DNA from: a virus
IMG/VR virus record: IMGVR_UViG_3300033388_002352
Span: 1-29,054 of that record
DNA length: 29,054 nucleotides
Strand: one strand, 5' to 3'
Made by a program: the position numbers and the translations under genes. The notes under the pieces are model-generated. The model was not told the origin of the DNA, ran no database searches, and saw nothing but the letters and a program-made list of their open reading frames with translations. Shown here piece after piece: positions 20,817 through 28,913 of this stretch. The first letter of the stretch is position 1; every line of letters begins with the position of its first letter.

Positions 20817-21515
20817 TTACGCCTGAAATGCTTTTATATATGCAATCTCGCATGTGTTTGCAACGCCGTTTCCGTTGTGATAATCAATTGTTGGAGTTAC
20901 TGCATTTGTAGGCAGTCCCTCTGTAATTGTTGCCACCTCGGATCCGTCTACATAAACATGCAGAATTGTCCCATCATAATACATGCCGAGTACAATTGCA
21001 CTTGCGGCCAATGTTCCTACCGCAGTGGTAGACACTGCCGCACCGCCTGAATAAACAGACAGCTTAATTCCAGTTACCGCATCAAGTTTGCTGAAGAAAA
21101 TTCCAGCTCCGGTTACGGCTATTGCATGGGCTGTATCTACTGCAAAAATAGTAGTGTCAGTTTCAATCAATCCAAATGCAAAATCACACTGAGTAGCCTC
21201 CGATGGTGTTACTTTTGTTTCAATGTAAAATGGCTTTGATGTATTAACAGCGAAGTTTTCACCTTTAAGCTGCATGCTTACTCCGTCATAATCTCCGGCT
21301 GCATTTGTGATTGTAACCCAGCTATCAGCGGTTGCGCTGTTCGTTGGCGCACTCGTTCCTGAGCCATCAGAAATAACGGTAGTTGTCCATTCAGATGTTA
21401 TAACACACCCGGGACGGGACGCATACTTTTGCGCCTGTCCCAAAATGTCAAGCCATCTTATCGGCATTGCCTCGTTTTCTACAACGTAGGCATCGTTAAT
21501 TTTTTTTGTTTTCAT
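20817..21515 (-). CDS. Concanavalin-like surface protein (232 aa)
   Basis: From about residue 75 the sequence follows a LamG/ConA-like jelly roll: GVSMQLKGENFAVNTSKPFY, FYIETKVTP, FGLIETDT, GIKLSVYSGG, LGMYYDGTILHVYVDG. Such domains bind carbohydrates or act as structural lids. The N-terminus (MKTKKINDAYVVENEAMPIR) probably anchors it to the virion. GGGGGCGG precedes the ATG. It is encoded in the decoration block between capsid and connector genes, so a head-surface role, for example adhesion to polysaccharide, is likely. Confidence 0.65.
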   Translation of the reverse strand: MKTKKINDAYVVENEAMPIRWLDILGQAQKYASRPGCVITSEWTTTVISDGSGTSAPTNSATADSWVTITNAAGDYDGVSMQLKGENFAVNTSKPFYIETKVTPSEATQCDFAFGLIETDTTIFAVDTAHAIAVTGAGIFFSKLDAVTGIKLSVYSGGAAVSTTAVGTLAASAIVLGMYYDGTILHVYVDGSEVATITEGLPTNAVTPTIDYHNGNGVANTCEIAYIKAFQA

Positions 21516-21524
21516 AACCGCCCC

Positions 21525-22712
21525 CTACTCTTCAGTAGCGATCTGACCCGCTCCACTTGCTGCTGCTGCTGCTCCTGCTACAAATGCACTGCCGCCCCAG
21601 CCGGTATATCCTACACAAGTACAGTCTGGTGTTACGCTGTACTGTCCAGAAGTTGCTGCAGTTCCGCCAAACACATCATCTATAGCGCCGATTCCGTTTG
21701 TATTCCAGTTAAGAAATTCACACGCTTTGAAGTGCATCAATCCGCTAAAGCTGGCATTGTCAACAGATCTCACCGCACTCTTTCCTGAGTCAGAACTCTG
21801 GGAAATAAAGGCGCATCCTTCAAACCCTATTCGCCAACAGCCACCGTCAATTTTTACTTCGCCATTTGAATCTTCTTTTGCCACTGAGTCAGTTCCGAAA
21901 GTACAGTTGTAAAAGTTAATTTCTTCGGCTCCGTTTAATTCAACATCGCTTGGAGTGTCTGCCACTGCTCCCGGTGTTGCATGCCCAGCGCCTACAAAGT
22001 GAACATTCTCAAAAGCCATTCTTGCGCCTGTAATTTTGACACAGCCGATATCCTGTGCTGTTGAAAGCCAATTGCCGATTGAGAAATTAGCACAGTAAAT
22101 ATTAGACGCCTGAAAGTCAATCAAATAACTCAGGTAATTTGTCAGTGTGCTTGACCCGGCTGCTGCTGCTGTTTCTGGTGTAAATGTCGACGCCCCACAA
22201 GTAATTGTGCCTGCTGTTACTGCAGTTATAATTACATTTCCATCATTGGTATTTGATGTTGTATCGATTACGATTGTCTGACCTACTACAAAACCTGCTG
22301 TTATAAATCCGCTGTCTGAATCTGTCATTGTGGTTGTGGTTGGAAAAGCCAGCGTTGTAATTGCTCCTGATGTAACTGCCTTGCTTGCTATCCTTGCCCT
22401 CTGATACATTCTTGTCGGTGCGCATACGCCGTATATTGTAATCCCTTCTTTTACCCAATCAAGAGGGTATGTCATATATGATGTTGTTTCCGCTGTGCTG
22501 TTTCCACTTGAAACTAAACAGATACCGTCTCCGCGTTCATCAACACAAGCCGCATATGCATCATAAATATTTGTAAATGCTCCGCTTGTTCTGTTTACAG
22601 CGTTGGGATCTACAAAATGCCATTCACCCCTGATAGCAGGCAAGCCCGGATCAGTAAATGAGGTTCTTAGTGTAGGCGGTAACCCTGCCGCCTTATTGAA
22701 ATTATTTAGCAT
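21525..22712 (-). CDS. Beta-helix (pectin-lyase-like) virion surface protein (395 aa)
   Basis: ATG at 22712 is chosen because GGGGG lies 6 nt upstream and the capsid gene ends at 22723. The body shows beta-helix rungs with recurrent N, C and F positions (ASNIYCANFSIG, RMAFENVHFVGAG, EINFYNCTFGTD, WRIGFEGCAFIS, LMHFKACEFLNW), as in pectin-lyase-like folds. There are no obvious lyase active-site residues. The N-terminus (FNKAAGLPPTLRTSF) may be the virion attachment. Its position beside the capsid gene suggests a head fibre or an abundant decoration protein. Confidence 0.65.
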   Translation of the reverse strand: MLNNFNKAAGLPPTLRTSFTDPGLPAIRGEWHFVDPNAVNRTSGAFTNIYDAYAACVDERGDGICLVSSGNSTAETTSYMTYPLDWVKEGITIYGVCAPTRMYQRARIASKAVTSGAITTLAFPTTTTMTDSDSGFITAGFVVGQTIVIDTTSNTNDGNVIITAVTAGTITCGASTFTPETAAAAGSSTLTNYLSYLIDFQASNIYCANFSIGNWLSTAQDIGCVKITGARMAFENVHFVGAGHATPGAVADTPSDVELNGAEEINFYNCTFGTDSVAKEDSNGEVKIDGGCWRIGFEGCAFISQSSDSGKSAVRSVDNASFSGLMHFKACEFLNWNTNGIGAIDDVFGGTAATSGQYSVTPDCTCVGYTGWGGSAFVAGAAAAASGAGQIATEE

Positions 22713-22722
22713 TTCCGCCCCC

Positions 22723-23679
22723 TTAGCTTGTTGCCAATCCGGTAATTGTTCCGTGATATTCTTCGGGACCATAATCAAGCCCGATCTGTGAATAATAAAA
22801 TCCGCCCTTTTGTGCTGCAGTCAATCCGGTTGGAACCCATAATACATCACCGCCGAATTCAGTATCAGTTACAAACTGTTCGCCGTCAAACATAACAGGA
22901 ACAAATACAGGTCGGCAGTATGAAAGGTCAGCAATAAGCAGTTCATCTGTTTCCATCTGAGGAGCATATACAATGCCCATTGTTGCGAAATCTGTTTCAA
23001 TTGTTGCAATGTTTGCGCCGCCGTAATTTCTGTCAGGTGGTACATATTCATAAGCGTCTGTTATTTTCTGTTTGTTCCACGCATTTACAAAAATAACCGG
23101 CATGTCAAATACTGAACCATTTGTGGCCATGTCCCGTAGCAGTTCATCAATCAAGGCCTTGCCTAATGTTGCGCCCCCGGCTGCTACAGTGTTTGTGGTT
23201 ACTGCATTAACAATTCCCCTTGTAGCGACGTCTGTCCCTACGGCTGATTCTGCAACATAGGTTCCATTAAAAAATGAATACTCTGTATCAATTGCCATCT
23301 GCCGCAAGGCTCCCATTTTCTGAAAAGAAAGCTCATTGGTTACCGGCTGGCCTGCCTGAGTGTTGATTCCTGAAATTGTTCCATATGTGGATTGTTTTTT
23401 GAAGGTGACCGCAGCATCATATTTCATGATCTGGCATACATTTGTATCTTGCGCTCTAGTGTAGGTTGTCGGTGTTCCTGCTGCTGCCGATGTAGTCTCA
23501 GACTGCACATTCTGACTCGCAGCATCTAAACTATAAGGCTGTGCAAGCGGGAATGTAAATGCGGTTGATCTAACTCCGCCACTCAGGCCGCCGATTGTGT
23601 TTAAGAATGGAGTCTGATTCGCTCCGATTAGAAAAAGCTCGCCCCTATAATTTAGAGCATCGCTGTTAGTTGTTGCCAT
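22723..23679 (-). CDS. Major capsid protein (HK97 fold, DUF5309/SU10-like)
   Basis: The 318-aa protein has the pattern of the DUF5309/SU10-type capsid group: GELFLIGANQTPFLNTIGGL near residues 13-32, IDTEYSFFNGTYV near 130-142, LIDELLRDMATNGSVFDMPV near 175-195, and a C-terminal LIADLSYCRPVFVPV. These subunits assemble the icosahedral shell. It follows the scaffold gene, and GGGAGG 6 nt before the ATG sits in the arm of a hairpin. No N-terminal pro-domain is evident, so the separate scaffold protein should guide assembly. Confidence 0.85.
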   Translation of the reverse strand: MATTNSDALNYRGELFLIGANQTPFLNTIGGLSGGVRSTAFTFPLAQPYSLDAASQNVQSETTSAAAGTPTTYTRAQDTNVCQIMKYDAAVTFKKQSTYGTISGINTQAGQPVTNELSFQKMGALRQMAIDTEYSFFNGTYVAESAVGTDVATRGIVNAVTTNTVAAGGATLGKALIDELLRDMATNGSVFDMPVIFVNAWNKQKITDAYEYVPPDRNYGGANIATIETDFATMGIVYAPQMETDELLIADLSYCRPVFVPVMFDGEQFVTDTEFGGDVLWVPTGLTAAQKGGFYYSQIGLDYGPEEYHGTITGLATS

Positions 23680-23684
23680 AAAAT

Positions 23685-23712
23685 GGCCTCCCTATCAATT
23701 GTATAGGCGGCC
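23685..23712 (-). promoter_or_regulatory. Hairpin in the scaffold-capsid gap covering the capsid ribosome site
   Basis: In the mRNA, GGCC (23712-23709) and CCTAT (23707-23703) pair with ATAGG (23695-23691) and GGCC (23688-23685), with a small internal bulge and a 7-nt loop. The 3' arm includes the GGGAGG of the capsid gene. With no U-run it is not a terminator. It may protect the 5' end of a processed capsid mRNA or modulate translation. Confidence 0.4.
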
Positions 23713-23723
23713 AAATTGCCACC

Positions 23724-24389
23724 CTATTTATTTTCTAAAGCTGCTTGCTTTGCCAATTGCTCTTTTAACATAAAAGCCTTTGACCCTTCACCAGCTTTAA
23801 TTGCTTCGTCATACTGCGTTTGTAAATCTGCAGCAGTTTCCCTTGTTCCTCTGTCCGGGACATTCGGCGCAAACCGTGTTTTAATTTCTGCCTCAAGCTC
23901 CGTTTTCAGCTTGCTATCAAAATACCCCTTTTCCTCTTCAAGCATTTTGAGCGCATTGTCACCGTAGATATATAGCGTCTCAGCTCTCAGTGGATCATAT
24001 CCAATTTCTTTTGCCTTGGCTCTCAGGGATTCTTTCAACTGGTTTTCTCCAGTTGTTAAAAGCTGGTCCTGTTGCCACTCTTCAAGCTCTGCAATCCGTT
24101 TCTGTTCAGGTGTTAAATCCGGGTTTAATTCTTTTTCAAGTTTCCCCCGTTCTGCCTTCAGAATTTCCGGCAACTTTTCAGCCTGGAACTTTTCGTCGTG
24201 CTTTAAAACACGGCGGCTTGTTTCAGCATCTAACGCAGATTTAAAAACAGAATTTCTGTCTATAAATGCCAGTGCTGATTCAGCGGTTGTAATGTTCTTT
24301 AGAGGGTCAAGGTCTTTTACAAGCTCCTCGGCCTCCGCTACATTAGCACCCTCTTTTACGTTTGCTTTGATCCATTCAATAATGTCCAA
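23724..24389 (-). CDS. Capsid scaffolding protein
   Basis: The 221-aa product is almost entirely helical and highly charged (RVLKHDEKFQAEKLPEILKA, PEQKRIAELEEWQQDQ), with a C-terminal helix (LKEQLAKQAALENK). This composition, and the place directly before the capsid gene, identify a scaffold of the DUF4355-like group that is removed before DNA packaging. The start is TTG at 24389 with GGGGAG 7 nt upstream. It is the first gene after the promoter/operator at 24446-24475. Confidence 0.8.
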   Translation of the reverse strand: MDIIEWIKANVKEGANVAEAEELVKDLDPLKNITTAESALAFIDRNSVFKSALDAETSRRVLKHDEKFQAEKLPEILKAERGKLEKELNPDLTPEQKRIAELEEWQQDQLLTTGENQLKESLRAKAKEIGYDPLRAETLYIYGDNALKMLEEEKGYFDSKLKTELEAEIKTRFAPNVPDRGTRETAADLQTQYDEAIKAGEGSKAFMLKEQLAKQAALENK

Positions 24390-24444
24390 TGTATTTCTCC
24401 CCGGTCACGCTCTGCCCGACCACGATAATATAAATGTCTTTCTA

Positions 24445-24475
24445 TAGTGTATACACACTATATAGTGTTTGTCAA
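24445..24475 (-). promoter_or_regulatory. Consensus promoter with overlapping palindromic operator before the head genes
   Basis: On the minus strand TTGACA (24475-24470) is a perfect -35; TATACA (24453-24448, 16-bp spacer) or TACACT (24451-24446, 18-bp spacer) serves as -10. Across it lie three half-sites: TAGTGT (24445-24450), ACACTA (24455-24460) and TAGTGT (24463-24468). These give the 14-bp perfect palindrome ACACTATATAGTGT and a second inverted repeat with a 4-bp gap. The -35 overlaps the stop codon of the MuF gene. This looks like a regulated promoter for scaffold, capsid and tail genes. Confidence 0.65.
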
Positions 24476-25491
24476 GTTTTTACCCAGCCTTTCGCTGTCA
24501 GCTTCATCCCTTTGCTTTCCATGTATTCGTCATAATCATTAAAATCAATTATCTCACTTTCCCCTGTCAGCGGATTGGTTGCCCGCCTTAACTGTGGACT
24601 AACGCCCTCTACAATATCGATAACGGTACACCTGCAATTTACAGATTCTTTAGCGCTTGACATGTTGCCGGGATATGAGCCTGTAGCTGCGCCTACATGG
24701 AATTGACCGTCTTTATCTTCTACCTGATTATTCGCTGTTGCATGTGTCGGCCTGGTTGCCGCATCACTTGTTGCTAACCATTGCCGATCAATCCCTATCC
24801 CCTCAGATCGTGCGGCCTCAGTGCTTGCAAGATTCCCGGCATTCATCACCCTTGTCCCCTCGGTTCGTGCTACCCTCTCGCTGTTGTAACTTATTCCCCC
24901 GAATAGATCTCGCATCTCCCGTGCTGTTTTTGTGTAGCTCGTTCCCTGAATGAATTGCTGCGTCAATGTTCTCTGTATCTTGGTAAGGTTTTCGATGTTG
25001 TTTTTCTTCAGGGTATCAAGCAACGTTCCAGCCTGCGGAGTGTAATTGTTTCTTAGTCCATAAGTGTCTGTTAAATCGCCCCACTTTGCGGCAGTCCCGA
25101 AAACTGATTCTTGAATAACTCTATCATCTATCACGGTAAAAAGTTGCTCCGAATCTTTGACCCATTGCAACAAATAATTGTCCCTGTAAAAAGAATCAGT
25201 CATTGCCGTCAGGTTATTACTGATTGTTATATTCCGGGCTTTCTTAAACGCCACGCCGTATTCAATTACTACCTGCTCCCGTAGTCGCTCAAGCCTTTTA
25301 AACTGCGTCATGTAATTGTAGTATTCTTTTTTCGGAATCCCTGCTTCCTGAATCTTCAGATATAGAGTTTTCAGTTTAGCGTCAATATTTTTGTATGCGG
25401 CGGCGTATGCTTTGGCTATCTCTGTTTCACCATTTGCTATAATCAAATCAGAGTATTCAAAGATTTCTTTCTGCCCGTTGCTAAATGTCAT
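24472..25491 (-). CDS. MuF-type minor head protein (SPP1 gp7-like)
   Basis: The 339-aa protein has a helical N-terminal half and then the MuF signature: ARTEGTRVMNAGNLASTEAA, WLATSDAATRPTHATANNQV, and ESVNCRCTVIDIVEG near residues 280-295. SPP1 gp7 and Mu gpF-like proteins bind the portal and are packaged in low copy inside the head, where they help DNA ejection. It begins in a TAATG overlap with the portal gene and follows it, as in SPP1-like phages. No C-terminal toxin or enzyme domain is fused. Confidence 0.88.
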   Translation of the reverse strand: MTFSNGQKEIFEYSDLIIANGETEIAKAYAAAYKNIDAKLKTLYLKIQEAGIPKKEYYNYMTQFKRLERLREQVVIEYGVAFKKARNITISNNLTAMTDSFYRDNYLLQWVKDSEQLFTVIDDRVIQESVFGTAAKWGDLTDTYGLRNNYTPQAGTLLDTLKKNNIENLTKIQRTLTQQFIQGTSYTKTAREMRDLFGGISYNSERVARTEGTRVMNAGNLASTEAARSEGIGIDRQWLATSDAATRPTHATANNQVEDKDGQFHVGAATGSYPGNMSSAKESVNCRCTVIDIVEGVSPQLRRATNPLTGESEIIDFNDYDEYMESKGMKLTAKGWVKT

Positions 25492-27044
25492 TATACCAAT
25501 TTGCCCACTATTTTCATGGCCTTCTCTCTGCTGATATTAAAGAAAATTTCAATCTGGTTTATTGCTGTCTTTCGATCAATAAGCCCTTCTTTCATGGCCT
25601 CCACTATTTTCAGTGCACTCGTTATTTGAGTACCAGATAACACAACATCTTTGTCTATCTCTGCCGCTGCTGTATCTGTTCCGGTATCTCCCTGTGATTC
25701 GTCCCCTGATGTCAGCCCCTGCAGGAACTTGACAGACTGCTCTTTTTCAGCCGCTTCCATGGCCTCAATCTCTGCTGCAGGATCTTCAATTATGGTATGT
25801 GGTAGAACTTTTAAGATTGTCTCTTTTCTCACGCCAAGCCCTAACAGGCCTTGTGCTATCTGTAGCTTGACCAACGAGTCAACAGGCAGATTTCTTTTTG
25901 ATGTTACAACAGTCCGGTATTCATCAGTTTTAATGTTAGCTGTTCCGGCGTTCAAGACATCATTTAATAGTGCCGTTCTCATTTCAAACCCCATGTTGAA
26001 ATACTTCTCAATCTGAGTAGCGTTAAACTCCATGCCTAATAATTTGAAAGCCCGTGCTGTTCCTGATTCATCGCCGCCCGTAACTGCGATATTATTAAAA
26101 TCCACAACCTTGATTGTTTTGTGAAATAGCCGCTCCAATCTGTCCAAATGATTGTTTGTATATTCCGTAACGCCCTGCAGGTTTTTCTCCAGGTACATAG
26201 GCCATTTTTCATATGTCCCTAATTCATCGATAACTTTTAACTCTTCCATCTTCTGTACAAACTCAGGAGTAACCCGATCAGGGAATAGCGCCAACAACGC
26301 ATTAAATCTATCCATCTCGTTTTGGGACTTGCTCATCACGCTGTCATGTTTGTCAATCATTGGCTTTTCAGCCTGGAATAATGGTCCCCCTGCAGATGAT
26401 ATTTTAAACACGGCAATCGGCACAGATTTATATGGATAATTTTCTGTTTCGATATTCTTCCATTCTGAATCTTTGCCGCCCTTTTCCCACTTCTCAGAAT
26501 AGCCGGGGTAATAAACCGTGGCTGTCGTTTTCTTATCATCGGTAACAAACCGTATTGCTGCTGTAGGTTTTTTCTTAATATGGTTGTCCCACAGCACAAC
26601 CATTTCATCCATTCCGATAACTGCATATTCCGGGGTTAAGGTTGCGTTTGGCAAGTCCAATTCTTCAGACACCCAAAATAATAAATATGCTTCTCTATGG
26701 CTTAACGCTTTTTTGTATAGCTCGGTTGTGATGAGAAAATCTTTATTATATGTCTGAACTTTATTCATGTAAGATTGATATTCTTCTGTTTTCTTTTCGT
26801 CTGTATCTTGCTCTACAGGTTCGTAGGTAATAACAATATCGCTACCTGCATACCCGGTCATATCCTCAACTGCTGATTTCGCTAATGGAATCGGCAATCT
26901 ATTATCCGGGTCTTTCTTGCGCTGTGCTTTCAATATGGTTGGATTATACCCCTTCACATATTCATCGTTTTCTTGATATATCCGAGCCTGAGATTGTAAT
27001 TGACTATGCGCTTCGTTTATCTGGTTGGCTTTTAATGTTTCCAT
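25491..27044 (-). CDS. Portal protein (SPP1 gp6-like)
   Basis: The 517-aa protein fits the SPP1-type portal family: a helical N-terminus, NRLPIPLAKSAVEDMTGYAG near residues 48-67, a stem and wing region, DGRN-free central GDESGTARAFKLLGMEF near 328-345, and an acidic C-terminus. Twelve copies form the ring through which DNA enters and leaves the head. GAGGG precedes the ATG. It lies between TerL and the MuF gene in the standard order. The usual length for the family is about 450-520 residues. Confidence 0.9.
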   Translation of the reverse strand: METLKANQINEAHSQLQSQARIYQENDEYVKGYNPTILKAQRKKDPDNRLPIPLAKSAVEDMTGYAGSDIVITYEPVEQDTDEKKTEEYQSYMNKVQTYNKDFLITTELYKKALSHREAYLLFWVSEELDLPNATLTPEYAVIGMDEMVVLWDNHIKKKPTAAIRFVTDDKKTTATVYYPGYSEKWEKGGKDSEWKNIETENYPYKSVPIAVFKISSAGGPLFQAEKPMIDKHDSVMSKSQNEMDRFNALLALFPDRVTPEFVQKMEELKVIDELGTYEKWPMYLEKNLQGVTEYTNNHLDRLERLFHKTIKVVDFNNIAVTGGDESGTARAFKLLGMEFNATQIEKYFNMGFEMRTALLNDVLNAGTANIKTDEYRTVVTSKRNLPVDSLVKLQIAQGLLGLGVRKETILKVLPHTIIEDPAAEIEAMEAAEKEQSVKFLQGLTSGDESQGDTGTDTAAAEIDKDVVLSGTQITSALKIVEAMKEGLIDRKTAINQIEIFFNISREKAMKIVGKLV

Positions 27045-27080
27045 ACTTTATTCCCTCTCCCTTTATAATAGCACAGCTTA

Positions 27081-28286
27081 TCAATATATGCTAACTGTTG
27101 GAACACGCATTCCGGTTCGTTGTTTTATCATTGGGTAGAGCGCATACCGTATACCGTCCATGTGGTGATTATGTTTGTCCTCAACTTTCGGCGTAATGTC
27201 TCCGCTGCGTTTATCAATAATATAGCTGTATAATTTGAATTCGTCTATTGTGTGCTTACACCGGGGATGAATAACTATCCTGTCAAAACTTCGCATGAAG
27301 CTTATCCCGTCCTCAATCTTCAGCTTTTCCGGTCCCTGTATTTTAGGGTATCCATGCCGCCGCAAATAGTTAATAGTATCAGGCCTTGAACAATCACCCC
27401 TGATTATCCATTTCTCAGACTCAGGAATAGTCCGGTACATGTCCGGCAACTTGTCTATGTCTACCCCGTACCCGTGAGCCTCATAATCTATGTACAGTGT
27501 ATTGTCAAGAATATACAGCCTGTTTAGCGTTGACGGATCAGCAGAAAATCCATAGTCAGAACCAAACAAAAAATTAACGCCTTTCTGAGTTTCAAATGAT
27601 TCTACTGAAAACTTGCCCTTGAATATCTGGGCTTCAGATTGCTTGCGATATTCGCCTTCCCATATCCACAGGTATTTTTCAAAGTCAGTCCGCTTGTCAA
27701 ATTCCATTTCTTCCCGGAGTACTTCAGGGAAAAACGGGTTATCTCTATAGCTCATTGTTATTATATTTGTGTTTGGGTGTTGGTTGGTAACGAACCGAAC
27801 ATTCACAGGGTCTGTTTCAAGCTCTGGGTTAAAATCAATAAACCATTTTTGATGCTCTGTTCTAACAGTTGGAATAAGAATATCGAATGTATCCACTGAA
27901 ATCACATTGGCCTCTGCCAACCATACCCGGTCAATTCCCTCGGTAGATTTAACAGAACTCATATTTCTTGACAGCCCTTTAAATATAAACTCTGTTCCGG
28001 CTGTCGATCTTATGTAGTTATCGTGAATTGTAAAAAGTCCATCTAATTTGAACTTTGCGATAGTATCGGACAATACCCGGTGTACAGATTCTTTAATACT
28101 GTTCTGAATCTCTCTGCCGCATAGCCACAAATGTTTTTCTCTCGCAGCTTCCAAAATGGCATAATCAGCAATGCCCCATGTTGCCCCTTTTCCACGCCCG
28201 CCTTTGAGTACGTTGTATTTATAGTTTGTTGTGTATAGTGGCTTTAGTATTTCTGGTATCTGATATTTAACTTTTTGGGGAGACAA
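27081..28286 (-). CDS. terL: Terminase large subunit
   Basis: The 401-aa protein is the packaging motor ATPase and nuclease. The ATP site is GGRGKGATW (29-37), a deviant Walker A in which Lys lies earlier than in GGRGSGKS. The Walker B region is VWLAEAN with E125, and A124 replaces the usual acidic residue. The RNase-H-like nuclease shows D244 (GSDYGF), D298 (RGDCSRPD) and D377 (HHMDGIRYAL). The start appears to be TTG at 28286 with only GAG-type ribosome signals, overlapping TerS by 20 bp; no ATG is available nearby. Length is normal for the short SPP1/Sf6-like group. Confidence 0.9.
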   Translation of the reverse strand: MSPQKVKYQIPEILKPLYTTNYKYNVLKGGRGKGATWGIADYAILEAAREKHLWLCGREIQNSIKESVHRVLSDTIAKFKLDGLFTIHDNYIRSTAGTEFIFKGLSRNMSSVKSTEGIDRVWLAEANVISVDTFDILIPTVRTEHQKWFIDFNPELETDPVNVRFVTNQHPNTNIITMSYRDNPFFPEVLREEMEFDKRTDFEKYLWIWEGEYRKQSEAQIFKGKFSVESFETQKGVNFLFGSDYGFSADPSTLNRLYILDNTLYIDYEAHGYGVDIDKLPDMYRTIPESEKWIIRGDCSRPDTINYLRRHGYPKIQGPEKLKIEDGISFMRSFDRIVIHPRCKHTIDEFKLYSYIIDKRSGDITPKVEDKHNHHMDGIRYALYPMIKQRTGMRVPTVSIY

Positions 28287-28620
28287 ACTCTATCTCTATT
28301 TTGGGAATCTCTAACTTCCCGTTAATGCCTAATTCTTGTTTATCAGACCATCCAAGCTGTTTCAGTGAAAAGATTGCCATTGTCTTATCGATGGTATTCT
28401 CTAAAGCTTTGCGCTCAAGTTGAGCTTCCTTTTTGTCGATACATCTTTTTCTTAGTGTCGAGAACTCATCATAATCATATAAGTCTTGTCTCGAAATTTC
28501 GTTTATGTATGCAAACTCCACAAGGATAGGGATCTCTGTTTCATCAACGTATTTCTGCAATAACTGCTTGATTGCTTCGACGTCTTCTTTGTTATGATTT
28601 CTCGGTCTTCCGCCGGGCAT
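28267..28620 (-). CDS. terS: Terminase small subunit
   Basis: The 117-aa protein starts MPGGRPRNHNKEDVEAIKQL and has YDEFSTLRKRCIDKKEAQLE and AIFSLKQLGWSDKQELGING, a pattern typical of P22 gp3-like and related small terminases. These recognise phage DNA and stimulate the large subunit. GGAG precedes the ATG, and TAATG couples it to the gene before. It overlaps TerL by 20 bp, as small and large terminase genes often do. Confidence 0.9.
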   Translation of the reverse strand: MPGGRPRNHNKEDVEAIKQLLQKYVDETEIPILVEFAYINEISRQDLYDYDEFSTLRKRCIDKKEAQLERKALENTIDKTMAIFSLKQLGWSDKQELGINGKLEIPKIEIEFVSPKS

Positions 28621-28910
28621 TATTTTCTCCGCCTTTGCCTATTGCGTTTAATCGGTGTTGTGCTTTTAACTGTTTTGGCAGTCCCTCGAACATCCGCATA
28701 CGTAGGCGCTTTTACATATAAACGACACCGCATTCTATCAAGGATAATCATTGTTGCTATTACCGCTTTCCTCGCTCGTTGCTCTAATATCTCGTTCCAA
28801 TATATTAGAGTATTGGAATATTCAATAATGGTTTCTGTATATCCGCTTGAGGAAAATGTTATAATGTATGTCCCTGTTACATTCCCTGTAAAATCACACG
28901 TGCTTACCAT
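28620..28910 (-). CDS. Hypothetical protein upstream of the terminase genes (96 aa)
   Basis: AAGGA lies 7 nt before the ATG. The N-terminal 25 residues are beta-like (STCDFTGNVTGTYIITFSSS), the middle is helical (EILEQRARKAVIATMIILDR), and the C-terminus is strongly basic (KRNRQRRRK), suggesting nucleic-acid or head-surface contact. There is no membrane helix. It is co-transcribed with the packaging genes, with a 1-bp overlap to TerS. No family is recognised. Confidence 0.65.
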   Translation of the reverse strand: MVSTCDFTGNVTGTYIITFSSSGYTETIIEYSNTLIYWNEILEQRARKAVIATMIILDRMRCRLYVKAPTYADVRGTAKTVKSTTPIKRNRQRRRK

Positions 28911-28913
28911 TAT

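Noticed and set aside
21530-21580. GCT-rich low-complexity run as a possible microsatellite
   Set aside because: It encodes an Ala-rich C-terminus of the beta-helix protein and is too irregular to count as a tandem repeat.
24016-24447. A 143-codon plus-strand open frame
   Set aside because: It is antisense to the scaffold gene; its Ser- and Phe-rich product is what the complement of a Lys/Glu-rich coding frame gives.
25651-26016. A 121-codon plus-strand open frame
   Set aside because: It lies opposite the portal gene, lacks a ribosome site and has a shadow-like composition.
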